Shown here: in pieces, positions 50,706 to 59,898 of the stretch
Layout of the letters: each line of letters starts with the position of its first letter
Position numbering within the stretch: position 1 is the stretch's first letter
NCBI RefSeq assembly: GCF_007860015.1
Contig: NZ_SJPS01000007.1
Coordinates: 1 to 64,000, forward strand
Reading direction: 5' to 3'
DNA length: 64,000 nucleotides
Source: Bythopirellula polymerisocia
GTDB lineage: Bacteria; Planctomycetota; Planctomycetia; Pirellulales; Lacipirellulaceae
Notes under the pieces: generated by a model
Seen by the model: only the letters and a program-made list of their open reading frames with translations
Told to the model about the DNA's origin: nothing
Database searches by the model: none
Translations under genes and position numbers: made by a program

Positions 50706-52412
50706 TTACGTATGTGTCAGCTTACTTGATGACCGGGCAGAAGTAGTGAACGCAAACATTCCAATCACGGCAACAATCAGCAAGCCACTCGAACCCGGTT
50801 CGGGAACAGCTTTGGCAGAGGATAGAGAACCTTGCCCTCCATTGAATTGTCGTTGCCAGACGAGAAAGTCAGCAGCGTCGGTGTCTCCATCCCCGTCGGC
50901 ATCTCCCAGCAGGTGGGTGGCTCCAGAGGAAGTTCCAAAACCGGCGTTCCAAGCATCCAGATCACCGGCATCCACATCGCCGTCCTCGTCGAAGTCGCCT
51001 GCCAAAGGATTCGCAACTTGCACCCAAGCCTCATACATAGCCAGCCCGACGTTGCGCCCCAAGTCGTGGTAATAAGAGATTGGCCGTGAAATTGCAAATT
51101 GATTCTCAAGCGTGACAGACATATCGGCGTTTAAACCGTAGACATTGTTCAGAGCATAGCCTGTCGACGTTCGGCTGCTTGGGCCAGTTCCAGAGGTTTC
51201 CTGCAGTAAATTCGGTTGCAGCGTGCGGAGGGCTTGCCACCAATCATTGCCTTCAGCCCCGCTGGTGATGTAGGCCCAGTCGTCGCGGTATTGGCCCGCT
51301 AGTCCAGGAAGGGGGCTTTCGGAACCTAGGCCATTGGGGCCGACGATCTCATAGTCCGGCACGGACGAATGGAAGTCGACGAACAAATCGAGCGAATTCC
51401 CGGGGGTCGCTGCAGCATCGTTACGCATCGCTTCGCCATTGAGTTTTTGCTCAGTGCGAAGCGGGCTGTCCCAGTCGTTACCGCTAATCGGACCCGGGCG
51501 CCAGTAGCTGTTCGAGTCGGTATCGGGGTGCTGCAACATGGAGCGTGTGAGACCCGCGGCGCGACCCGATGCATTCAAGGTCGGATAAAGAAAAAACTCA
51601 GCTTGGTCGCGGAGTGCGGACGCACGCGGGTCGTCCGAAATTAGCCAATCGACGAGTCCTTCAAAAGTATAGATCCCGAGCGTCTCGGAAGCGTGCTGCC
51701 CTGTAACGAACATGGCCTTTCGCTTTGGCGTTGCGGAGTCCGTGGCGGGATTCGTAATTCGGTAGGCAAATAGATCTCGAGCCAGTTGATCTTTGCCGAT
51801 ATCGTTGACTCCTGCCGGCGCCTGTCCGATGACCCCGTTGACGTTACCCGAAGCCGTCGGTTCAGCCCAAGGCGATGCGAGCACCTGCTGGGTATGCGTC
51901 ACACTGTGATTGTAAGTGTAAGGCAACGCATAGGCGACATAGACCTCGTCCTGAGTGAATGGAGCGTTCAATCCGAACGTGTAGAGGTCGTTTGCCGGAT
52001 TAGCGTTGGCCGTGCTGAGCGTATTATTTGCGTGGGGAAAGAATTGCCAATTCTCTCCATCATACGAGTAAACCATCTCGTGGTCGTAGAGCTCGTGGTC
52101 AGTTTCGATGCTGGTATCGTCACAGCATGGGCCGTCTCCGCCAAATTCTCCTTTCACCGAAAAAGTCAGATTCTGATTCTGAACGCCGCTGGCTTTGAAG
52201 TAAAGCCAACGCCAATGCCCATCCCCCAGTCTGAATGAACCTCCGGCATAAGAATCACGACCCACGATATTGACGGTATTGCCGGCAACCGTATAGCTAT
52301 TGAGCGAGCCGGAATCGATATTGCCATCCAGTGTGATCATTGCCTTAGAGGAAGTAGTTGGTAGCACTATGCTGATTAAGATAAAAAAACAACGCAGTTT
52401 ATTGCAGGTCAT
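50706..52412 (-). CDS. M14-type zinc carboxypeptidase with dockerin and PEP-CTERM
   Basis: A 568-residue protein. The signal peptide is at residues about 1-24. Residues 30-190 are a beta-sandwich (WRWLYFKASGVQNQNLTFSV). The peptidase domain, about 195-465, shows GQHASE (HxxE zinc ligands), LFVDFHSS (third His) and SVTLENQ with a candidate catalytic Glu. Two dockerin-like halves follow (GDFDEDGDVDAGDLDAWN and GDADGDGDTDAADFLVWQRQ), then AVPEPGSSGLLIVAVIGMF and RSSSK. It probably trims peptides or amides at the surface. It lies directly upstream of the sulfatase. Confidence 0.92.
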   Translation of the reverse strand: MTCNKLRCFFILISIVLPTTSSKAMITLDGNIDSGSLNSYTVAGNTVNIVGRDSYAGGSFRLGDGHWRWLYFKASGVQNQNLTFSVKGEFGGDGPCCDDTSIETDHELYDHEMVYSYDGENWQFFPHANNTLSTANANPANDLYTFGLNAPFTQDEVYVAYALPYTYNHSVTHTQQVLASPWAEPTASGNVNGVIGQAPAGVNDIGKDQLARDLFAYRITNPATDSATPKRKAMFVTGQHASETLGIYTFEGLVDWLISDDPRASALRDQAEFFLYPTLNASGRAAGLTRSMLQHPDTDSNSYWRPGPISGNDWDSPLRTEQKLNGEAMRNDAAATPGNSLDLFVDFHSSVPDYEIVGPNGLGSESPLPGLAGQYRDDWAYITSGAEGNDWWQALRTLQPNLLQETSGTGPSSRTSTGYALNNVYGLNADMSVTLENQFAISRPISYYHDLGRNVGLAMYEAWVQVANPLAGDFDEDGDVDAGDLDAWNAGFGTSSGATHLLGDADGDGDTDAADFLVWQRQFNGGQGSLSSAKAVPEPGSSGLLIVAVIGMFAFTTSARSSSKLTHT

Positions 52413-52801
52413 GGCAGGTAGAAAATCAAATCCAGGGTTGTCGATGCATGATTCGCTCAGGAAGGATTCATTGTAATCGACTCTGGCAAGGTTGGCGACT
52501 TATAAGCAGCGTTGCGATGAGATTTCTTCGCCTTGGTTCCTGCGATCTGTCTCATCTGTCTTGCAAGTTGCAATGGGTTCCGCATCAAAGGCATACCAAC
52601 AACCGATCGGAACCTTGCTAGGCTCTTCGATAATGTCCCTCGGTTGCATTTTTCCCAGGGAATCAAGCAATTCTCCTTCAAAACCAAGCTGGTTTCACCT
52701 TGACTTCCTTGGCCGACATCTCTATTCTCCGCACCCCGCACGAAGTGCATTTTCTCTGCTAGCGATCCGGATGCGATGGCTCCAAATATAAGGAAGACCC
52801 T
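52413..52801. other. 389-bp intergenic stretch without a gene
   Basis: It separates the divergent carboxypeptidase and SYLF genes. A minus-strand frame crosses it but continues antisense to the SYLF gene and has no family features, so I treat it as non-coding. No clear hairpin or operator was seen. Confidence 0.5.
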
Positions 52802-53836
52802 ATGTTGCCGATCACTCGATTGTTTCTGTTTGCCACTATGATGCTCTCTTTGGTCCCCGCCGAAGCGAAAGCCCAAGCGTTTAGCGAAGACGAAACTTTG
52901 CGCCAAGCAAGTAATGTATTTCAACAGGTGATGGCTGCTCCCGGAAATGGCATTCCGAAGCAACTTCTTTCCGATGCGCAAGGCGTGGCAATAATTCCCC
53001 AGGTCAAGGGTGGTGCCTTTGTCATTGGAATTCGTATGGGCCGTGGTGTCTTTATCGGTCGCGGGGCAAATGGGCAATGGGAGATGCCCCGCTTCATTGA
53101 TCTCACCGGTGGAAGCGTTGGTTGGCAGGCGGGCATCCAATCGACCGATGTGATCTTGGTTTTCCGCAGTCGAGAAAGTGTGGCGAATCTCTTGCAGGGA
53201 AAACTTACCGTCGGGGCTGATGCGTCCGTGGCCGCCGGTCCGGTGGGCCGCCAGGTTTCCGCAGGGACCGATTTGCCGATGAACGCAGAGATCTATAGCT
53301 ATTCCCGCAGTCGAGGGGCGTTCCTGGGAGTGTCATTAGACGGGTCAGTAATCAAGCAAGATGCGCAAGCCGATGCAGCCTACTATCAACAGGCTGCCGC
53401 TGCGGGACAGCAGCCGGTGCTTGCGAGCCAACTCGTTACTCAAATCGCGCAATACGCAGGTGGTGCTCCCACACAGATGCAGCCGCAACCGAACCCAAAT
53501 CAGTTTGCCGCTCCTACGAACCCGCTCTCTGAGTCATGGCAGCGGCTCGATGGTATCCTAACTCCTGAGTGGAAACAGTATCTCGCCATTCCTACGGCCA
53601 ACGAATTCAACAACGCCGAGGCCTATCGGGAAGCACTCATCTATACTCAGGCACGGTACGAAACCATCGCCTCCAATCCGCAATACGCCCAGTTGTCGGC
53701 ACGGCCAGAATTTCAGGCCGCCTATGGCCTGTTGCGTCATGCGGTGAGTTCCCAAATAGCTGCGCCGGAAGGTCAATTGGTCTTGCCACCTCCACCGATG
53801 CAAGGCGGCACTCCCAACCCCAACGAGATTCGCTGA
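52802..53836 (+). CDS. SYLF-domain lipid-binding protein (Ysc84 type)
   Basis: A 344-residue protein. The signal peptide ends PAEAKAQA. The SYLF/Ysc84 domain covers residues about 30-200: VFQQVMAAPGNGIPKQLL, DAQGVAIIPQVKGGAFVIG, GRGVFIGRGANGQW, and AAGPVGRQVSAGTDLPMNAEIYSYSRSRGAFLGVSLDGSVI. SYLF domains bind phosphoinositides or other lipids; the bacterial role is unclear. The C-terminal 140 residues are Ala/Gln-rich with a helical segment. Exported single-gene unit. Confidence 0.93.
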   Translation: MLPITRLFLFATMMLSLVPAEAKAQAFSEDETLRQASNVFQQVMAAPGNGIPKQLLSDAQGVAIIPQVKGGAFVIGIRMGRGVFIGRGANGQWEMPRFIDLTGGSVGWQAGIQSTDVILVFRSRESVANLLQGKLTVGADASVAAGPVGRQVSAGTDLPMNAEIYSYSRSRGAFLGVSLDGSVIKQDAQADAAYYQQAAAAGQQPVLASQLVTQIAQYAGGAPTQMQPQPNPNQFAAPTNPLSESWQRLDGILTPEWKQYLAIPTANEFNNAEAYREALIYTQARYETIASNPQYAQLSARPEFQAAYGLLRHAVSSQIAAPEGQLVLPPPPMQGGTPNPNEIR

Positions 53837-53906
53837 TCTAGATTCGCACGACTTTCAGAGACGTTTGTTCTTTGCGACATTTAGCCGAGCGATCGGCGGA
53901 CAGACA

Positions 53907-53977
53907 GTCATTCCCGCGCAGGCGGAAATCCAGAACTTTAGCACTGCTAATTGGATCCCTGCCTGCGCAGGGATGAC
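53907..53977. repeat. inverted repeat, TCATTCCCGCGCAGGCGGAAATC family
   Basis: GTCATTCCCGCGCAGGCGGA (53907), continuing AATCCA, is complementary to TGGATCCCTGCCTGCGCAGG (53952), continuing GATGAC. This palindrome of GTCATTCCCGC...GGAATCCA type is widespread in many bacterial genomes as a small non-coding repeat. It lies between the convergent SYLF and DUF1080 genes. Confidence 0.8.
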
Positions 53978-54009
53978 GGTAAGTTTGGAATTTCACAACG
54001 TACCAAACT

Positions 54010-54783
54010 TCATTCACTGAGTCGATCAATCGGCGTCAGCGAGACCTTGCGAAATTCAACCTCGGACCCTTCGGCCTGAAGAGCGATCTGTCCCTTGTCG
54101 GCCGTGCAGTCGGTACCGTAGTTGACCAGGTCACCATTGACCCACACCTTGATCGAGTTGCCCACGGTTTCAATGACGAGCGTATTCCACTCGCCAGGTG
54201 GGTTTTCCGAGCCGTCGGTGAGATTCTTGATGCGGCGGGCCTTGTCACCGTCAACGCCCCATTTTGCTCTGGGTCCACGTCGGGCAATCATATCGGGCAC
54301 ATTGATGTCTTCCTTAATGCACCAAAAATCCCCCGCCTCCCCTGATTGCATCTGAACCTCAATTGATTGGGGAAACATTGCATAGAGGGCGCGAGGGACC
54401 GAAGCATGGACAAGCACCCCGCAGTTGCCAGGCTTGGCGGCGAACCGATATTGTACTTCAAGTCGGTAGTTCTCAAACTTGGCATCCGTGATGAGGTGGC
54501 CTCCCGGAGTTCCGAGGCTCACCAGCATTCCATCCCGCACAATGAACGGAGATCGGACATCTGAATTCTTATCGAGTTCAGGAACATCGGCATGCCAACC
54601 ACTGAGGTCAGTGCCACTGAATAACTCTTGTCCTGCACCAGTATCCGCACCAATCAAAGGTGACTGGGTGCAAAGTATCGAGAGACAGCAGAGAGCAATA
54701 ATGACCAGCCAAGTTGGCTGCGAACCGAGTCTGTGACTTCCAGATCGTTGATGGTGCGTTTTTTTGGGGTCGTCATTAGCCAT
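54010..54783 (-). CDS. DUF1080 / 3-keto-disaccharide hydrolase-like protein
   Basis: A 257-residue protein started at MANDDPKKTHHQRSG; the frame continues to 54873 without support. A hydrophobic export segment (LVIIALCCLSILCTQSPL) is followed by LFSGTDLSGWHADVPELD, the hallmark of DUF1080, which has a concanavalin-like beta-sandwich. Other marks are FIVRDGMLVS, NYRLEVQYRFAA, NCGVLVHASVP and GEWNTLVIETVGNSIKVWVNG. Members process or bind sugars; some are 3-keto-glycoside hydrolases. Its 299-bp upstream gap to the LRR gene shows no other gene. Confidence 0.92.
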   Translation of the reverse strand: MANDDPKKTHHQRSGSHRLGSQPTWLVIIALCCLSILCTQSPLIGADTGAGQELFSGTDLSGWHADVPELDKNSDVRSPFIVRDGMLVSLGTPGGHLITDAKFENYRLEVQYRFAAKPGNCGVLVHASVPRALYAMFPQSIEVQMQSGEAGDFWCIKEDINVPDMIARRGPRAKWGVDGDKARRIKNLTDGSENPPGEWNTLVIETVGNSIKVWVNGDLVNYGTDCTADKGQIALQAEGSEVEFRKVSLTPIDRLSE

Positions 54784-55082
54784 AGTGATAAACTTTCTAT
54801 TCTTATGGGTCCACATATGTATTGGATTTAGACAATCAGTATTAAGCATCTCATACATGCTCACCAGTACCAACGTTCCTAGAGAAAAGTGTTGGATTAT
54901 TCTGATCTAGCTGAGTCCAATTGTGCATTTCCTCGAAAGAGTTGCAAAGCCTGATCGAAGATTCTCAAGGAAGTGAATCTCACTTTGATCAAAGGTTAAA
55001 GGCTTCTTGCGGTGCGCATCTGGCCCAAGGTAAGATGTCAGGAAGTCTCAGGCAATCGTTTACTCCCAATCGGTGAGTTCCC

Positions 55083-56297
55083 ATGTCTGTCGAAAATCCA
55101 ATGAGTTGTGAGCCGAGCGAGGGAATCCGACAGCGTTCTACTCATGTAAAATCACTGCTGCGGGTGTTCGTCATTACAGTTCCGTTGTACACTGCTGGAA
55201 TCGCTTCGCTCGAGTATCTCCTCGCTCCACGTGGTATTACGCTTGGCGTGGGTGTGATCTTCATTTGGGTATCTGCTACCATCCTGTGGATAATCGCTGA
55301 ATTGATTTCCAAAGGGTCGCTTCGCTTTGGAATGCGATCAATACTCGTAGCCACCACTGTTGTAGCTATCCTATGCTTTTTGGCTGTGCAATATGTGCGA
55401 CCATACACGACCCAGCGTCAGGCGATGGAGATACTTAAGAAGACCGGCGTCAGGTATGAATCGCAAGTACGAGCACCGATATGGCTGCAGAGGCTGGTAG
55501 GTCCGCAGAATTGTCAGGTCGTAACTGCCGTCCAAGGCCACCAGCAAAGTCGTCTCGAAGATAATCTCATGGAGAATATCTCCGGATCGCCGCACCTGTA
55601 CGAGCTATTCATCGGCAACTCACTAATCACCGACAAAGGTCTGCGACATATAAAAGGAATGAACAACCTATTGGCACTCGACCTTCCCAGCGGTCCCGAG
55701 GTAAGCAACGCCTGCATGGCCCACTTGGCTGCGATGAAACAGCTCAATTGGATCGATGCGAGCGATGTGCCTGTCAAGGATGAAGGCTTAGCGTACTTGT
55801 CGAAGCTTACGCAGATTGAGCAGATTGAACTCAACCGGTCCCAAATCAAGGATGCAGGGCTGATTCACTTGAAGCCACTCACTAACCTCCGCCGACTTGT
55901 TCTAGATAACAATGACATTTCGGATGCGGGCTTGAAACATATTCAACCGCTGACCAATCTAATTATGTTGTCTCTTGAAGATACGCAGATTACCGACGAC
56001 GGGCTCAAGTATTTGCAAGCTCTCGACAAGTTGCAATATCTGCGGCTCAGCGGCACTAGGATTACCGATGCTGGCCTGGAGATTTTGATGAAAATGAAGA
56101 GCCTTAGAGTATTGGAACTGGAAGATACGTCAGTCACGCTCTACGGCTTGCAGAAATTGCGAGCGGTGCTGAATAAATGCATTACGACCCACGATGAGTT
56201 GCCCCGGAACGCGAGGATCCGCCAGTATCAGTTTTTTGGCTACCAGATGTATCGCGACCGAACAGCGAAGATGAAAGATAATCCGTTCGAGTTCTAG
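55083..56297 (+). CDS. leucine-rich-repeat membrane protein
   Basis: A 404-residue protein with GGTGAG five bases before the ATG. Two or three membrane helices lie at residues about 25-110 (VFVITVPLYTAGIASLEYLL, GVGVIFIWVSATILWIIAEL, SILVATTVVAILCFLAVQYV). Residues about 165-370 hold around eight LRR units of the bacterial cysteine-free type, for example ITDKGLRHIKGMNNLLALDL, IKDAGLIHLKPLTNLRRLVL and ITDDGLKYLQALDKLQYLRL. LRRs bind proteins; this is probably an external receptor or adhesion module fixed in the membrane. Confidence 0.9.
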   Translation: MSVENPMSCEPSEGIRQRSTHVKSLLRVFVITVPLYTAGIASLEYLLAPRGITLGVGVIFIWVSATILWIIAELISKGSLRFGMRSILVATTVVAILCFLAVQYVRPYTTQRQAMEILKKTGVRYESQVRAPIWLQRLVGPQNCQVVTAVQGHQQSRLEDNLMENISGSPHLYELFIGNSLITDKGLRHIKGMNNLLALDLPSGPEVSNACMAHLAAMKQLNWIDASDVPVKDEGLAYLSKLTQIEQIELNRSQIKDAGLIHLKPLTNLRRLVLDNNDISDAGLKHIQPLTNLIMLSLEDTQITDDGLKYLQALDKLQYLRLSGTRITDAGLEILMKMKSLRVLELEDTSVTLYGLQKLRAVLNKCITTHDELPRNARIRQYQFFGYQMYRDRTAKMKDNPFEF

Positions 56298-56509
56298 AGC
56301 TACGACGTTGAGTTCCAAGCGATCGTTCTTGAAGGAACAAAGAGAAATATCAGCCCTCACATCTATCTTGCGCGCATCACGCCCTTTAATCCAACACTCA
56401 TCTCAGGTGGACGAACTCCCTCGTAGCCAAACCAAATGAAACAATGGTATCATCAAACGCTTCAACCAGATCGATCACAAACGGCATCTTACTTGGAGAC
56501 TACCAAGCC

Positions 56510-58186
56510 ATGTTTCGTTATTCACAACATAGAGAACTTATGCCTTCCGCCAACCAATTCAATAGGTCACTCATTGTGTTCGGCGGGTTATTGTTGCTCA
56601 GTTGTTTAAGCACACGCTCGGGAGCGGAACCAATTGACGCCGACTATCTCTTGGTCGATGGGACGATTATGGACGGCTCGGGCGAAGCCAGCCATGTCGG
56701 CAGTGTAGCCATTCGTGGTGACCGAATCGTTGCCGTGGGCGAGTTTGAAGTGGGCACAGTGGGAAAGACAATTTCCTGCGAGGGCATGATCATCGCCCCC
56801 GGTTTTATCGATCTACACAATCACAGCGATTCTTCGATCGAGATCAAGGACGAGCGAACGGGAGAGGAAAAGAACTCACGCCCGATCTTTGCCGATGCCA
56901 CCCAGCATGCCGAGTGTTATCTCACCCAGGGATGCACGACGCTTGTAACGGGTAATTGTGGCGGGGGTGCTTTGCCAGTCGGTGAATTCTACGATTCACT
57001 CTCCGAGGTCGCGCCCGGAATCAATGTGGCCCATCTCTTGCCGCAAGGTGCCCTGCGTGAGCAGGTGATTGGCCTGACACGTCGCGCTCCGACAGACGAA
57101 GAACTGCAAGAAATGAAGAAACTGGCGAGCCAGGCCATGCAGGAGGGTGCCTGGGGGATGACGACCGGCCTGCAATACGTACCCAGCTCGTTTGCCGATA
57201 GCGACGAGCTAGCGGCCATCGCGAGTGTCGTCGGACAGCATGGAGGTTTTTACGCAAGTCACATCCGAGATGAGGGCGATCTCTTGCTCGAATCCATCGA
57301 AGAAGCACTAGAAATTGGCCGCAGCGGAAATCTTCCCGTGCACATCTCCCACCTTAAGTCCAGCAAACGACCCAATTGGGGAAAAGTTCACGCTGCAGCG
57401 GCTTTGGTTGAACGAGCCAGGTCAGCAGGCATGCACGTGACAGCAGACCAATATCCCTACGAAGCCAGTAGCACGTCGATCACGGCAATGCTCTTGCCCG
57501 ACGTTGAACGCGAAGGGGGAACTGAGGCACTACTGCAGCGGCTCAACGATACCGAACAACTTCCACGCCTGCAGAAGCTCATCGAAGAATCGATCGCAGC
57601 GCGGGGTGCGATCATGATCGCCCGTTGCCCGAAACATCCCACCTGGGTCGGCAAGATGATTCGTGAAGTCGCAAAGGAGGAAAACCGCGAGCCGGTGGAC
57701 GTCGCACTAGACATTCTGCGTTCAGGGGAAGAGCAGGGGGTAAGCTTCAGCATGTCCCCTGAAGATGTCCGCTATGTGATGACCCTTCCCTGGGTCGCGA
57801 CGGCTTCGGACGGAGGGGTCAAAGTGGACGATGGCACGCGGCCCCACCCAAGATCGTTTGGCACATTCCCCCGTAAGATCGGACTTTTCGCAATCGAAGA
57901 GAAAGTAATCTCACCCGAAACGGCAATCCGTAGCGCAAGTGGTCTTCCCGCCGACATCCTCAACCTCCCTGAGCGAGGTTACTTGAAGCCCAACTATTTT
58001 GCCGACGTGGTAGTGTTTGACCCTCAAACCTTCCGAGACCACGCCACCTACCAGGCACCTTTTGAGATGTCCAGCGGAGTCCGCTGGCTATTTGTCAATG
58101 GAAAGACGGCCATCAATGAGGGGAGCTTAGGTGACACCAACGCAGGAAGACCTCTCCGGAAGAAGGCACCTGCTGAGGCCCAATGA
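56510..58186 (+). CDS. N-acyl-D-amino-acid deacylase-type amidohydrolase
   Basis: A 558-residue protein. ATG 56510 (GGAG upstream) or 56540 are possible; the frame begins at 56444. The hydrophobic segment LIVFGGLLLLSCLSTRSGA indicates export. The amidohydrolase fold has FIDLHNHSDSS (zinc HxH), the family Cys in VTGNCGGG, YASHIRDEG and HISHLKSS His residues, and ATASDGG Asp. The family hydrolyses N-acyl-D-amino acids or dihydro-pyrimidine-like amides; the exact substrate cannot be told. Ends with a C-terminal basic Lys/Arg tail. A terminator follows at 58267. Confidence 0.92.
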   Translation: MFRYSQHRELMPSANQFNRSLIVFGGLLLLSCLSTRSGAEPIDADYLLVDGTIMDGSGEASHVGSVAIRGDRIVAVGEFEVGTVGKTISCEGMIIAPGFIDLHNHSDSSIEIKDERTGEEKNSRPIFADATQHAECYLTQGCTTLVTGNCGGGALPVGEFYDSLSEVAPGINVAHLLPQGALREQVIGLTRRAPTDEELQEMKKLASQAMQEGAWGMTTGLQYVPSSFADSDELAAIASVVGQHGGFYASHIRDEGDLLLESIEEALEIGRSGNLPVHISHLKSSKRPNWGKVHAAAALVERARSAGMHVTADQYPYEASSTSITAMLLPDVEREGGTEALLQRLNDTEQLPRLQKLIEESIAARGAIMIARCPKHPTWVGKMIREVAKEENREPVDVALDILRSGEEQGVSFSMSPEDVRYVMTLPWVATASDGGVKVDDGTRPHPRSFGTFPRKIGLFAIEEKVISPETAIRSASGLPADILNLPERGYLKPNYFADVVVFDPQTFRDHATYQAPFEMSSGVRWLFVNGKTAINEGSLGDTNAGRPLRKKAPAEAQ

Positions 58187-58266
58187 TGGACTCCCGATTG
58201 TCCTGACCGATATCTGGCCAGCTCAGTTTAGAATCGTCCTGGCGACCAAAAGCTCAAATGGGAAAA

Positions 58267-58300
58267 AGACGTAGCTCAGCATTATTACTGAGCTACGTCT
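58267..58300. terminator. bidirectional rho-independent terminator
   Basis: AGACGTAGCTCAG pairs perfectly with CTGAGCTACGTCT across an 8-base loop. The plus side is followed by CTCTTT and the minus side by TTTTTCCC. It sits between the convergent amidohydrolase (ends 58186) and membrane-protein (ends 58329) genes. Confidence 0.85.
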
Positions 58301-58328
58301 CTCTTTCCACTGAGAACGTGTCGTCTCA

Positions 58329-58787
58329 TTAAGCTGCTTCGTAAGCACCAACAACTTGTACGGGTTCGCTCGGCACGGGAACAACTTCCCTTTCGAAGGA
58401 GCGAGCCTCTGACCCAACTGCCACAATATGGAGCAGGGCTGGACTAGCTAACGCGGCCACGAAGGCATCCAAAGATGCATTGTGAATCGTACGGTACCAG
58501 GCGAACATGCCCCCTACGGCGCAAATCGCGAGCAGACTGCCTGCCACGGCTAATCTCTTATTTGAATTTGCAGCGAGCAAATAGCTAAGAAAGACGCCCA
58601 GCAGCAAGCCTAAATAGATACGCACTCCATAATAGTCTATATTACCCGATAGGATTTCTTCATAGTGGCTGAAGAGGGGCCTGTCGGTTGCAAAAGCTAT
58701 CCCGCATAGGAGTGCGGCGATAGCCGACCCGTAGAGGGCACTGAGGCGGACAGCGTTTCCGAATTTACTAGTGTGTAGAGCTTTCAT
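58329..58787 (-). CDS. integral membrane hypothetical protein
   Basis: A 152-residue protein with four predicted helices: LYGSAIAALLCGIAF, IYLGLLLGVFLSYLL, LAVAGSLLAICAVGGMFAWY and DAFVAALASPALLHIVAVG, then a short acidic/Pro-rich tail ending VVGAYEAA. No signal-peptide cleavage or family motif is recognised. It forms a single transcription unit with the terminator at 58267. Confidence 0.75.
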   Translation of the reverse strand: MKALHTSKFGNAVRLSALYGSAIAALLCGIAFATDRPLFSHYEEILSGNIDYYGVRIYLGLLLGVFLSYLLAANSNKRLAVAGSLLAICAVGGMFAWYRTIHNASLDAFVAALASPALLHIVAVGSEARSFEREVVPVPSEPVQVVGAYEAA

Positions 58788-59593
58788 GCTAATCTACTTT
58801 CATATTCCTTGGTTTAACTGAACGGTAGCCGCAACGAATCCAATACGGCTTGGAATCGATTGACAAACTGCGGACATGGATTTAGCTGACAGATCCGGTG
58901 CCACGATACGGATGGACCGATCCTGGTTTTGCCAGCATTTCAAAGTCGGCGTGCAAATAACGGAGAAGCGCACCAGAGTCAGCATTCGCACTGCGAAGAT
59001 CTCTCTAGCCACGTTCCCTCAAAGCAAGATAACCAGCTAACTAATGAGCAGTTTCGTCTGACTCGTCGGTTTACTGATCGATTTCTTTTGGCGAAGCCGA
59101 ACAAGTCGGCAATTTTTGGAAGCGTACATTTCTCGGTTCACTTTACTTTTTTGCTTAATACACGACTGCATGCAACCGTGTGGAGGTGGGTAAGTTTTAG
59201 GTGGGTAGTGGTGCATGGCTTGCGGAATCAATTCCAAGAACAAGCAACGCAGGTGGGAAGATGCTTTCAAATACTCTGCCGACTAACGGCAGAAAATTTT
59301 CCATCTTGTGTAATCTGTAGAAAGCAAATGGCGTGCCGTAGTAAGCAAAGCCTTCTTCTCAGGGAGTTCGTCACGAAAAGATGCTACTACGACGAACAAC
59401 AAAGAGCGAACCATTGGCAAAGAGTGCTTAAAATTGTGGCAAGCTAGCTTGGAATGCTCGAACAGACCTCAAGTTCCCGAATCAAAGCGGAGCGCCGGTT
59501 CTTATCTAAGGAGCAGCCCACAATGAATTTCCCTATTTCGATAGCAGGAATTGTTCGCCTGGTCTCGGAATCTATGGGAGCTTCACGGGCATT

Positions 59594-59658
59594 GAAGGAA
59601 CAGAAGGAAACAAAGACATCAGAGATAGATCACTCTGTTCCCTTTGTCTCCTCTCTTC
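59594..59658. repeat. degenerate purine-rich palindrome
   Basis: Left arm GAAGGAACAGAAGGAAACAA, right arm TCTGTTCCCTTTGTCTCCTC followed by TCTTC; the arms are imperfect complements of units AAGGGAACAAAG. Non-coding repeat element. Confidence 0.5.
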
Positions 59659-59772
59659 GTAAGACCTCCCAAATAAATCCATTATCTTCATAAGCATCTG
59701 AAAAAACTCATGACGTGATCGGCGCTGCGTTTGAGGTTCCCAGCAAGGCATCTAGCCGCAAATAATAATCAT

Positions 59773-59866
59773 GGAACAGGAATTGGCGGAACCAACAGAG
59801 ATTTGTAAAGACTGATCTTCCAACCTACTTTTTATTATCTCCGTTGACTCTCTTTCCTCCTGTTCA
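59773..59866. repeat. degenerate palindrome, GAACAGGAATTGG family
   Basis: GGAACAGGAATTGGCGGAAC (continuing CAACAGAGAT) at 59773 is an imperfect complement of ATCTCCGTTGACTCTCTTTC (continuing CTCCTGTTC). It ends 33 bp before the stop of the PEP-CTERM gene at 59899 and could affect its 3' end. Confidence 0.5.
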
Positions 59867-59898
59867 AACCACCCCAGGAGAACCACAAAAGGCCGAAG

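Larger units (their letters stand above)
58788..59898. other. 1.1-kb stretch without a convincing gene
   Basis: A plus-strand frame at 58929-59447 is open but has unusual amino-acid content (many His, Arg, Phe, Cys), no ribosome-binding site and no family features. Two degenerate palindromes (59594 and 59773) lie in the right half. I see no RNA gene. Confidence 0.5.

Noticed and set aside
52457-53140. Minus-strand frame of 227 codons near the SYLF gene
   Set aside because: It runs antisense through the SYLF coding region and lacks motifs.
58929-59447. Plus-strand frame of 172 codons in the 1.1-kb gap
   Set aside because: No ribosome-binding site, odd amino-acid content and no family features; treated as chance.
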